Shown: positions 18,601-29,318 of the stretch, piece after piece
How positions within the stretch are numbered: position 1 is the first letter of the stretch
Layout of the letters: every line of letters starts with the position of its first letter
DNA from: Symsagittifera roscoffensis
Lineage: Eukaryota; Xenacoelomorpha; Acoela; Convolutidae
Reading direction: 5' to 3'
DNA length: 64,000 nucleotides
Assembly (NCBI RefSeq): GCF_963678635.1
Contig: NC_087069.1
Coordinates: forward strand, 6,865,472 to 6,929,471
The notes under the pieces: generated by a model
Told to the model about the DNA's origin: nothing
Database searches by the model: none
The model's input: only the letters and a program-made list of their open reading frames with translations
Made by a program: the position numbers and the translations under genes

Positions 18601-21600
18601 TTGTTTGACTGGGGGAACAAAGGCCATGTGTTTGAAAGAAAACTCAAATAAATAGTGAAGACAATCTCCTGAAACAAAAGACGCTGAAGAATGAAATTCG
18701 AGATGAAAAAGTGGTTCTGATCTAGAGCAGAATGCGCTGACAAACAACTGAAAAAAATGAGGTTGAGTGTTTTGCAAATGTTGCTTTTGAAACGTTTTTG
18801 GTTTCGTAATGCTCAAAGACCCATCTTCGAGTCTCGAGTTTCGTTTGACATAACATTGATACCGGAAATGGCAAGGCACTTAAAGAGCGTTTCCATAATT
18901 GCGGTTAGGACAAAAGAGGCCTAGAAGACTTCTTCATACAGCTGGTGGTTGAATTGTTTTCTACAGTGATTTTTTTCGTAGAGACGCCGAAGCCAGAATT
19001 AATTATGATAAAGACTAATAGGAGGCAGCTCGTCATTTTAACGTTTCATATATCATTTTATATTGTTAAATTTTATTGTTATGCTTTTTTTACTTTATAT
19101 ATCAATAGGTGAAAACGTATTCGAAGTGTTGAATGCTGTGAAGTGAAGAGATGAAAAAAATGAGTTGAAGGAAAAAAACAACCTCTTTAAGATAAAAGTG
19201 CTTGAGAAAACTAGAAAGTTTTGGGGTGAGTATGCCGCAAATTACTTTTTTTCTATTTCTAACACAGAGAGTGTCCCAGTTTCGTCTGAAACAGAGGCTG
19301 CATACCTAAAATGAAACATCGTTTCCGCTAAACGGGCAGAACTTAATCTTAAATTACGGTGCAAATTGTTAGGTGTCTCCTGAAATTGAAACAAAAACTC
19401 CAGTAAACCGGGAGAGCCTAATAGTAGAATATGGAGCTAAATTTTAGATTTCTCCAACTTGTATGATTGCCTCAATTTTTTTATGACGGCAGCAACCAAG
19501 GTCATGAATGTGACACAAAAGCTTAACAAAATGAAAGAACCTAATGTTGGATTGTGAAGTTAAACATTAGATTTCTCTGTTTTGCATGGATAGTTCCAGT
19601 TGAATCGAGAGAACATAAGTCTTCATCAATTCGAGATGAACTAGCCATAAAGTATGAAGTTAAACTTTTAGTTTCGAGTTGTAGAGTTGGAATTTTTGAA
19701 GTGATGAAGACGAAAATAATCTTAAAAAACAGAAGGATTTTCAGATTTTGTAACAAAAAAGAGGGTGCTTCCAGTTTTGTGCGACTGTGTACAATTCTTG
19801 AAAGAGGCTGTGTACAATTCTTGAAAGAAAGACTCCTTTAAATCGAGAAAAGCTGATGTTAGATTAAGGAGCTAATAAATAGTTTTCTCCAGTTTTGTAG
19901 GGAAGCCTTGTAATTGAAGAAGTGAAAATCTCGAGATGAAAAAGTGAAGATAATATCTTGAAACAGAGTTTGACTCCAGTTTTGAGAAAAAAAAACTTTT
20001 TTTGCCCTCACTTTCGTAAAACCTCCAGTTTCTTAAAGACAGAGGGTGCCCCGACGTAGTTTGACTGGGGGAACGGAGGCCATGTGTTTGAAAGAAAACT
20101 CCAATAAAAAGTGAAGATAGTTTCCTGAAACGAAAGACGCTGAAGAATAAAATTAGAGGTTAAAAAAGGTTGTGATCTAGATGAGAATGTGCTGACAGAA
20201 AAACTGGACTGGAAGAACATGAGGTGTTTTGCAAAAAATTGCTTTTGAAGCGCTTTTTTTATAATGCTCAAAGGCCCATCTCCGAGTTTCGTATGACATA
20301 ATTATGATACCGGAAATGGCAAGGCACTTCAGGGGCGTCTCTCTAATCTGAGCTGAGGACAATGGAGGCTAAGAAGTGTTCTCCAAATTGGTAGTAGTGG
20401 CTAGTTTTTTTCTGGATGGGAATTAAATTTGAAAAAAAATCGAATCTCAAGCTCGTCAAATTACCATTTCATATAATAATAAAGTTTTTTTTAATATTAT
20501 AAATCAAAACTGGATGAATGTTTTCAGGTGAAAAATGTTTTGAAGTGAAGATGTCAATTTTTTATAGGTGGAAGCAATGAAAAAGGGCTAATTAAAGGTA
20601 AGCCTGAAAAAACTGGAAAATCGTTAGTGTGAAAAAAACGCGAAATTTTTTGCCCTCGTTTTGTAACAGAGGGTTTCTCCAGTTTTGTAGAAAACAGAAG
20701 TTTTTGTTTTTAAAATGAATGAAAATTTTCGTTAAATTGGCAGAAACTATTGTTTGATAACGCAGGTACGGTGTCAATAGGGCAACGGTGTCAACAATTT
20801 TGAAAAAAGTTCATTAAATTGAAAGAACTTCATGATAGATTATGGAGATAAATGTAGGATTTCTCCATAATTGTATGAATTCCTTCAATTAAATCTAGAG
20901 AATGTAGAATTTCCATTGTTTCGATATAAACTAATTTTAGATATGTTCTGAACTAAAATAAATTCTCAATTTTAGTTTCGAGATAAAGGTTTCAAATATT
21001 CGAGTTACAAAAAGTAAAGATAATCTCTTGAAACAGAGGTTGGCTCCAATTTTTTAAAAGTAGAGTTGTCTCCAGTTTTGTAACACAGAGTGTGCCTCAA
21101 GTTTTTTTTGAAAAATTAGTGTGACTCCAGTTTTGTTTGACTGGAGGGACTGAGGCCAGAAAACTCAAAAAACCGAGAAAAATTATAATTAGAGCATGGA
21201 GCTAAATGTTTGAAAGTGCAAAGCGAAGAACATTGAAGTAAGTTTTTTAGATTCTTACTTAAGACAACAATAACAGAAAATCATGAGAGAACAAATTTTT
21301 GAGATGATGAAACCAACGATAATCTCTCGAAACAGAGGTGCAGGAGAATTTTGAAAGACTTGAGATTGAGTGTATCGGTAAGTACCTGCTCTAGAGGCGA
21401 GTTGAAATTTCGAAGTGAACAATGTGAGGATAATCGTTTAGCTCGAATATGAAGCGTTTCTTAAAACAGAGGGTGTTGAAAAAAATTGAAAAATCTTGAG
21501 AGTGAGTTTTAATGATGAAAAAAGTAGATATAATTCCTTATAACAAAAGTTACAAGAGAAACAAGAAAAAAACTTCAGGATGAAAGTATCGCAGTTTTAT

Positions 21601-21700
21601 TCTCAATTTTTAAAACAGAGGACGCGGCCAACTATGTAAAAACAAAGAGCGCCTCCAGCAAGTAGAATATGGAGCTGAATACTTTCTAATTGAGTAAACT
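15700..21700. repeat. Nested degenerate tandem repeat, higher-order period about 1.35-1.54 kb
   Basis: Ordered landmarks recur. GGGGTAAGTAT-like sequence followed by CGAATTACTT occurs at about 16,341, 17,686, 19,223 and (diverged) 20,625. AGGTGTCTCATGAAAT-like sequence occurs at 16,489, 17,838 and 19,371. GACTGGAGGCACCGA-like sequence occurs at 16,591, 17,952 and 19,485. TTTCGTTTGACATAAC occurs at about 16,180 and 18,840, and diverged at 20,285. Within each unit two short modules are scattered many times: GATTATGGAGCTAA and CCTCCAGTTTTGT. No long ORF is present. This is old satellite-like DNA or a decayed tandem array of an unidentified unit. Confidence 0.75.
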
Positions 21701-24700
21701 TCGAGATTAATTTTGATTGGCTAATTTTTTTTAAAAAATTTGATAGCTTACAACCAAAAACTTATGTGAAAAATGGTAAATAATCTTTGTAAATTGATGT
21801 CTTATCGTCATTCAGATTTTTTTTCGTTGTAAAAGTTTCGACTAGGCACTTAGTTGCCAAAATGTTTGACGTTTAATTTTAATCAAGAATTTCCTCATTC
21901 AGATTGTAGTTTTGCCAAAAACTAAAAAAGAAGAGCCTGAGAAAACCTTTTTTTTTCTCACTAAAAGGCCAGTATTTAAACATTTATGTTTTTTTTTAAT
22001 TTAGAAGAATTTTAAAGTTTTTTTTGGTTAATACGTAGAATGTGGCCGAATTTTGCTTGAGTTACTAGATTGTTTTATAGTATAGCAGCTATCTTGCTTT
22101 GTGACAACTTTAACACCTCAACAAAAGCAAAAAAAAAACAATACGGGAGCATTTTTACAATTATTTCGGGCCTATTCCTCAACAACAGCTCGTTTATTCA
22201 GGACAAAAAGTCTTCATCGATTTCTGGCAGTCAGTCAACTGAACAGAACAAAGTGGTGATTTGACAAGAAGTGTTGAGCAACCGTATTAAGAGCCCCAGA
22301 ACTAACAAGTTTCGCCCAGCTTCTGTCAACAGAAGTTTGCCCAGCAGATATAAGCGACCATCTATTGCAGACATAAAAAAACGCCCGATTTGTTAAGTCG
22401 GCAATTGGCACTGGAGTGCTCATTTTTAGTTCAACAAAATGGCTACTGTCCAGAGCAAACAGAATGATCAAGAACAGCTCAAGAAAAATCTGAAGCTGCT
22501 TGAGAGTGCGGAACTAGAGATGATGTCTCAGCGATTGGTGATGACTCTCAAGGAAACATCAGGAGGATTGATTGGAAAAATCAGGGGCAACCAACAAAAA
22601 AAACCATTGCAATCAAGGAGGAAGGCGGAAGCAAGATACGACCAGTAGCTGTGGGCGGAGGAAGCGTCTGCCCTTCTAAGAGAGTATGAGATGAGTGAGA
22701 ATAGTTTTGCTTTGTGCCTTATGAATTTTAATTCCCGTGGTCTGCAAAACCATGGCCACAGTATTTCTGGCTAATAAAAGGCTCAGAAAATTGTTGCAGA
22801 AAAACTAATTTAAATTTTGTGTTGGGTTATTAAGTTTCTGGCTAAGTATCTAAAACCGAGCCCTTCAAGGAACAGGGTCTCGAGATTGAGACTTTTTGGA
22901 CGAAGTGGTGCATTAATGTGAGCCGAAACTATTGAAGTCTAGAGCTCATGAGGACATAAAAAGACACGAGGAGACGGTAGTGATTGCCCGATTGCTGATG
23001 CAGAAAGAGATCGACGAACATTTGTGGCCATCCATTTTCCGTTTGAACAAGCTTCAAAATGCAAGCTGAAGTACAACCTCAAGAAACCACAGAAAACAGG
23101 TTCAAAACTGTCCGAGAGATAAAAAAAAACCTGCTGTTGGGAGAAATGAGCAACTAATTATGGTGCTTGATGACACTTAACTGCCGAAACATTTATATGA
23201 AACGCTGTCAGTGAGTCCGAAGTGCCAACTGAAGAACCAAATTTATTGCGTGAAAATTTTTGTGAAATAGAGGCCACGGGAACAGCACATGCAAAAAGTA
23301 AGGCAAACCCCAAGATGTATAGCGGTTGCAAAAATGAGAAAATCTCTCAAAGATAATGGGTTGAAGGTAATGCATTTTGATGAAGGGGTTGTTTTTTGCG
23401 TAATGAAGAAAATATACGAAACATAACTGGAACCTTCGTTGAAGCCTGATCAATTTTTTGAAAAGAGTTGCAGCCACTGATGAGGTGATACTGAAAACTG
23501 AAGAGGGATTTAACATAATAGACACGCCATGAAAAAGGTTTATAACAGTCGCCTACTTAATTCACATATGAAGCAAAGAAAAAAGACCCTATAACCATTA
23601 GCTCAAGGGTCAGGGACACTATCTCTTGTGTTTTTGTACCTGATTCAGTCGTAGCCGATTCGGTTCACTTGCGACATGAGACTACAAACCGCGTTTCAGC
23701 TTAAATGCTACTACCAAAATACCCCCACTCCAGACATGAAAACGCCCCCATGGTCAGGTCTCTACATATCTAAAACTTGCGAAGAACACCAATAAAACAG
23801 GGTTGGAAGTTTAAGTATACCGTTAGTTTTTATTGGACTGTGGAATTTTGATCCATTTCAGATGAATCAACCTAGATTTTGCTTTGTATCAAAATAATCA
23901 CATAAAAAGCATTCAAGAAAATTACATTAAACACTCAAATAACGACGCGACTCTAGAATTAGGAAAATAACAGTATTAAATCAATTCTAGAATAATTTTG
24001 AAGTAAACACGTTTCGCACAAGAAGTTTCATATCCTGGACCATTGGGCAGCTTCCGCTGTCCACCTTACCAGTCAAGTATCCCTCTCGTCCAGTCAAGTG
24101 CACTTCTTTTCTTGAACTCTCAATCCTTTATCAGGAACAAGACAACTCTACTCGTACTGAAGATTCTGGTAAAATTGCGAATAATATTTTTACCCTAGTG
24201 GTTTTGTGTCGACTTTCCCGCAATTACAACTCAAATCTTCTGATCTTAATCATTTTGTATTTTCAGTTGTCGCGAGAAACTTGAGAATGACAGGGTCAAT
24301 TCGGATTTTTTTAAAAATTAATTTTTATCCCAAAACAACGCCAAACATCAGATATGACCGACTGGCAGAGTTAATTGACAATTTTTATCCTAAGATGAGG
24401 TCAACAGGAAGCCCACATGTATGTTTCAGCTAAGAAACACAAGTTTAAACACCCATATGACCCATTTTTTCATTTCTGTGCAGATCGTATGAGAATCCTC
24501 AGATAACGAGTGCAATGTTTATGACAACGTCGAAGAAGTCAATATCAAAACCAACGGTAAAGTTGCCAGACAAACCATTGAAAATACAGTGCAGATCTAG
24601 GTCTTGATGAATCTGTAGTAATTTCTTTATATGTCAAGGAATATTAAACGGAATGCTAAGCGAAAAACAATTAAAAATGACTGACAGAAGCTGTACGCCA

Positions 24701-25773
24701 GAAGTTTTCTTCTGAATTTGAAAGATTTCAAACAAAAAAGTTTTGAACATGGAGGTCAGCTGTGTATATTCCAATTGCAATGATACTTGATGTTTTGAAA
24801 ATGATGGCCTACCAATGGGCGCTTCCCATTTTGTTGTTATTGCAAATCTATGCCTGAAACTGTTTGAGTTTGGTTAAAGGGGGCAATTATTCTAAAGGGC
24901 TGATATCTAAGAGGGCTAATAAGTTTAAGGGGGCAATTATCCGTTGATACACACACATTAATAACGGAGATAGTAGGGCAATAGTAAGCTACTGGAAAGT
25001 AGGAGGAATCAAATCAATTTTTCGAGTCAATCAATAAATTACGTGAACACCCCAAGTCTGTTGGTTTGATATAGAGGTAATTAAATCCAATAACTTTGCA
25101 AGCAGTATACGAAATTTAACCAAGGCACAAGTTGTTTTCTTTACCAGAAAAACATACATTCGTATTCGTCCAAGCTGAATTCAGCATATCTAGCGAGCTC
25201 ACGCCAGGAACGCTCTAAAAATTGTCTTTTAGTGGATTTTACTCCCTTTTTGTTGGTTAACTTGTTCAACCTTGAACGCTAGAATTGAGGAAAAGAGGAA
25301 GGCAGACTCTCCGGTAGGCCTCATTTTTCAGGGAAGCAGACCCTATGGAAAAAACTCAGGTATTTGATGGAAACTTTAGACAGATCGAACAACCTAACTA
25401 AATTGTCACCACTGGAGGCAAAACATAGAAGAAATAGAAGCTGAGCTTGAGCACGCGCGATGTGTTCAGAAGCAAGGATTTGATCTAAAATTTTGGACCA
25501 AAAATGTTTTTCGTGTTCATTTAAAAACGTACATGTGTAGATCAAGAATTTGAATCAGAAACTTCCAGTCGATGATGATCAATATATGAAGCTCGAATTC
25601 AACCCCAAAACCAAAATTTAAGAAAGAAAACCCATAAGGTCCCAGGGTACGAAAAAAATGTAGATGATTTTTGCTTCTCCCAAAAAGTCGAATTATAAAC
25701 CACTCATTGTGTTTTATGTTGAAAAACACGTCGTCTGTGATTGATCAGTTTTCAGAAAAGACTCAATCAAAAA
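21701..25773. other. Four-kilobase stretch with no supportable gene
   Basis: Only short frames occur, none with recognisable motifs. A run near 23,330-23,450 gives a peptide weakly like part of a reverse transcriptase but is stopped after about 40 codons. Two near-identical GGGGGCAATTAT motifs lie at about 24,880 and 24,930. This could be heavily decayed mobile-element DNA or plain intergenic sequence. Confidence 0.4.
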
Positions 25774-25968
25774 ATTGTAATTGCTATATTCGAGAAAAGA
25801 TTGAAACAGTTTCGACTTATGACTTTTAACTGTTTAGATGATATCAAAAATAATGCGGTTAAACGAAGGTTGTTGATTTTGACTTAAGCCACTTTATTAA
25901 AAAATAAGTGATAAAAAATTCGTTTTGTTTTCAAACATCCAGATGTGTTATTTTAAAAGTTTATGGGC
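25774..25968 (+). repeat. E2 left LTR remnant
   Basis: Matches 29,067-29,210 over several blocks, including TTGTAAYTGCTATATTCG, an AATAATGCGGTTAAAC block with GTTGTTGATTTT, and AAACATCCAGAYGT. This copy has about 50 extra bases between the last two blocks. The ends are not sharply defined and no intact TG...CA termini were seen. Confidence 0.6.
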
Positions 25969-25989
25969 GATTGAAGCTTCCAAGCACCA

Positions 25990-26590
25990 AAATCTTGATG
26001 GATTCCGAGCAAAAAACTGCTCAATTTCAATGAAAAACCCGAAAATTTTCCTGTATGGTATGAACGATTTCTAGCTTATATTGAAGATTCAAACTTAAAT
26101 GTAGAATCTGAAAAAGAGATGCTGTTTAGAAGAAGTTGTAGCAGAAAATCATACTTGTGCATTGTCAAGAGTTTCTGGAACTCAAGAAGAACGGTGAACC
26201 GATGATAGAATTTCTAAACAAAGAAGACAACATTGTGTTCAAACTACAATCTGCAGATGAAAAGATCAGCAACAACCTGAAAATAGCCATGTTCTTAATG
26301 CATTGCCACAAGAATACGACTCATTCATAGCTGCAATACAGTTTCAGCAGATATCGTATCTACAATTGAAAGAGCGACTAAGTGAAAGATCACTTGGGGG
26401 GAGCTCAAACAAACAAGATATGAGTTCTACGTTTTTTTGCGGCTCCAGTGATTCATAAACTGGCCGAGGATGATACAATGGAGAAACTGGACAAGGAAAC
26501 AAGAAAACCTTGTACTGTACAAAGTGTGGACGTAACAACCCCACTGCTGACAGGTGCTATGCAAAGCAGCATGAAAACAAGCAAAATTCG
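25990..26590 (+). pseudogene. gag: E2 gag remnant with defective zinc knuckle
   Basis: Pieces of a copia-type gag can be read in changing phases. An early block contains FPVWYERFLAYIEDS (about 26,050) and a later block contains LPQEYDSFIAAIQ (about 26,300-26,345), both typical of this gag family. The knuckle near 26,514 reads CTKCGRNNPTADRC, so the expected zinc-binding His is Pro. Several stops and shifts separate the blocks. No functional protein remains. Confidence 0.7.
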
Positions 26591-26619
26591 AGCAGCCGCC
26601 AAAGCGGTTTCTCTGGGTT

Positions 26620-26990
26620 TGCACTAACTGCAATTTCAATTGGATCGATGGTTATTGTGATAGACTCTGGATGCACGAACCGTATCATTCCAGACAAATC
26701 AAGGTTCAAGAGGTTTTCTAGGCTGGAAGGGGACGGAAGTGCGAAACTAATTACTAATGGGGATGTGACGTAACAGCGAGTATTTGGTGTTGGAGAAGTT
26801 TGCCTCCCATTCTACGATCGCATTAAAGCTGAGAACACGTTTAATCTCCAGCGCGAATGGTGTGTGCCGGCCGAGCTTGAAATTACATTTGATATCAGTT
26901 TCACTTCTAGTTAAGCGAGGAAACACAGTGATTTTTAACCAGAGTCCGCATATACGTGTGGGACAACGAAAAGCTTATTTTAATTGAAAG
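26620..26990 (+). pseudogene. E2 protease remnant
   Basis: VIVIDSGCTNRIIPDKSRF lies in frame with the knuckle. DSG is the aspartic protease active site and DSGCTN is the usual copia form. The frame stops at a TAA near 26,771, and following copia-like sequence continues in another phase to about 26,987. Inactive. Confidence 0.7.
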
Positions 26991-27189
26991 AGATGGTAAA
27001 TTTATACATAGTACAGAAGAGCCGAATAGTGGCATGCAAAGTTTTCACATGCAAATTGTGACTCATTGAAGAAAACTGCAAACCAAGCAGTAAAAGGCAT
27101 GATTGTTTCCGGTTCATTGGAAACCGATAAAAGTATTATGAGTTCAGAATGTAAGATTTCTAGGTCTGACATATCTAAACACATCAAGT

Positions 27190-27800
27190 TAGGGCAGCAC
27201 GATATTTTGAACTAGTCCAGAGTGACTTTTGTGGACCTTTTCCGGAATCATTGCATGGAAACAAATATGCAAAATTTTTTATGCAACAGTATATTTTATG
27301 GCCTCTACAGGCGATTCATTAGCAAAACTACAACTTTTTCTTAATACGGTGGTCTAATGATGTATTGAAACTGGAGTTACACTCAGGTCAGATAATGGTG
27401 GGCAATATATTTCACGCAATTTTCAAAATTTTTGCAAGAATAATAGCCTTGAACAGCAATTTACAAGTTCTTTTCTTTTGATCAAAAAAATGGTAAAGCC
27501 GAGCGCTATTGGCGAACGATTTTGACAATGCACAGGCTCTTTTATTATTGACAAAACTACTAATTAGTAAGGGCAGTTGATACTATAGTATACACAAGGA
27601 TTCGTGTACTAACATCTGCTATTAATGATGATAAAACACCCTATGAAATGTTTTTTTTTGGAAAACAACCCAGTGTTCATCATTTAATTTTTTTTTGGTT
27701 GTTTTAGCGTATAAAAAATTGAAGTTTTTGCTGGATATGACGGTTCAATTCCCGCATATATTTTAAATGATTTTCTGAAGAAGAAATTTTATCGCTCTCG
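27190..27800 (+). pseudogene. E2 integrase remnant
   Basis: Read in several phases: FCGPFPESLHGNKYA (first catalytic Asp just before it, about 27,222), RSDNGGQYIS (second Asp, about 27,390) and NGKAERYWR (third acidic residue, about 27,490). The order and spacing fit a retroviral-type integrase core. Frameshifts separate each motif. Confidence 0.75.
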
Positions 27801-28429
27801 TAATGTGACATTTCACAAAGAACAATTCCCAGGTCTCAATAACGGATCAGGCCTGCTATGGCTTTGCCTTTTCTGGGCAATTATCCAGTGGGGGATGTCA
27901 CAGATTCAGTGGTGGTCAATAATCCACAAACAAGTGCAACTGATGCAAATTAAGTTTTGCATTTTCTTGAGCGGTCGTTATCATCGGCAGGGGGAGCTAC
28001 TTCTACAACTATTGATACTTCTCAATGAGTATCTTGATTATCTAGTCCTCATAATATTCAAATGGAGATTCAAGATACTCCAAACTACTCAAATACACGT
28101 GAAAATTACACAATTCACGATGAATTTGCTATATCTGATGCCCTTGAGTTTTCTCCCCACACTCCAACTGCAGACAATCTGCAAAATACTACTTTCCGCA
28201 CTCCTGACAGCTCGATACATTTTTACCAAAACATTCTACATCATCTAAATCAAGAGAACAGTCTGTGAGTGATGAATAACATTCTAATGTTTTGAAACTT
28301 GACATTCCTACAAATAATAGGACTGGTCGGATGATTCGACGATCAGCATGGCACTTCAATTATGATTTTTCTACTGATGAGAACTGTAATTTTGCAATGG
28401 TTGCTAGTGTCAATGGCAATGTTCCACTC

Positions 28430-29066
28430 AATTGAGAGGAAGCAATTTTGTCAGCTGATGCTGAAAAATGGCAAGCTGCAATGAAAATTGAATTTAATAG
28501 TCTATTAGAAAAAAAACATGAGATCTTGTGGCTTTACCTTCTCAAAAAACCATTAACGAAAAGCAAATGGGTTTTTGATATAAAGCGTAAAAGCGTTGGT
28601 TAAATTGAACGATATAAAGCACGTTATGGGGGTAAGGGATTTAGTCAAATTTTTGGACCAAATTATACTGATACTTTTTCACCTACTATTAGTATGACAG
28701 TTATTCGCTCATTTTTTGCCATTGCAGCACAACAAATTTGGTGAACGTGATGTATGCAAGCTCAATAAATGTATTTACGGTTAAAAACCAGCGAGTCGAG
28801 CTTGGAATCAGTTTCTAACGAAATTTTTATTGGAATTTGGTTACTTAAGAAGCTCTGTAGACACTTGTTTATTTTATCATCCTAATTAAATGAGTATCAT
28901 TGACGTGTATATTGATGACTTGATAATTTTTGACTTTGACATATTTTAAGTACAAGAGCTGATTGCCAATCTTAGTAAGCGGATTTGTATTGAAGATAAG
29001 GGCGTTCCCGAATGGTTCTTGGGAATGAAATCAATATCTGCTGAGAACCGAAACACTCTAAACGAA
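28430..29066 (+). pseudogene. E2 reverse transcriptase remnant, RNase H absent
   Basis: Blocks of a copia RT are visible: WQAAMKIEFNSLLEK (about 28,470), KSKWVFDIKRK (about 28,560), FSPTISMTVIRS (28,680) and YIDDLIIF (about 28,910), then GVPEWFLGM. After this the sequence runs straight into the right LTR remnant at 29,067, so RNase H and the tail of pol are deleted. Multiple stops are present. Confidence 0.8.
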
Positions 29067-29210
29067 ATTGTAACTGCTATATTCGGAAAGGTGTGAAACA
29101 AAATTGATATATGAGTTTTAACTTTTAAAATGACATCACAAATAATGCGGTTAAACAAAGGTTGTTGATTTTAAACATCCAGACGTACTATTATAAGATT
29201 TTAAACAATG
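29067..29210 (+). repeat. E2 right LTR remnant
   Basis: Shares the same blocks as 25,774-25,968 but is shorter by an internal deletion. It directly abuts RT coding sequence. Confidence 0.6.
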
Positions 29211-29318
29211 GCCGAAAAACCGCTCAATCGAAAACTAGTTTCGTCGAAATCGTCTTAAAACCGCTCAGATCTTGCTTGAAATTGAGCTGAAAACCTAGAC
29301 TCGGGTGATTGCTAATAC
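29211..29318. other. Junction between E2 and E3
   Basis: About 100 bases matching neither the E2 repeat nor the E4 relative of E3. Homology of E3 to E4 begins abruptly at 29,319 (GTCCTCCAACACTTCTGC), so E3 is truncated at its 3' end here. Confidence 0.5.

Larger units (their letters stand above)
25774..29210 (+). mobile_element. E2: decayed Ty1/copia retrotransposon
   Basis: In order on the plus strand: an LTR-like repeat, gag, a CCHC-like knuckle, an aspartic protease (DSGCTN), integrase core motifs, a reverse transcriptase with YIDD, then a second copy of the LTR-like repeat. Integrase before RT is diagnostic of Ty1/copia. Every part is broken by stops and frameshifts, and RNase H is missing between the RT and the right repeat. 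The element is dead. Confidence 0.85.

Noticed and set aside
15700..21700. Regularly repeated modules considered as a CRISPR array
   Set aside because: Repeat spacing and length vary and copies are diverged. There are no uniform spacers and no cas genes.
22439..22648. 69-codon frame with a charged, helical-looking product
   Set aside because: No family motif, no conserved neighbour and decayed surroundings. Not enough to call a gene.
23330..23450. Peptide faintly like a reverse transcriptase fragment (KSLKDNGLKV ... FDEGVVFCVM)
   Set aside because: Only about 40 codons and no catalytic motif nearby. Could be chance or a very old fragment.
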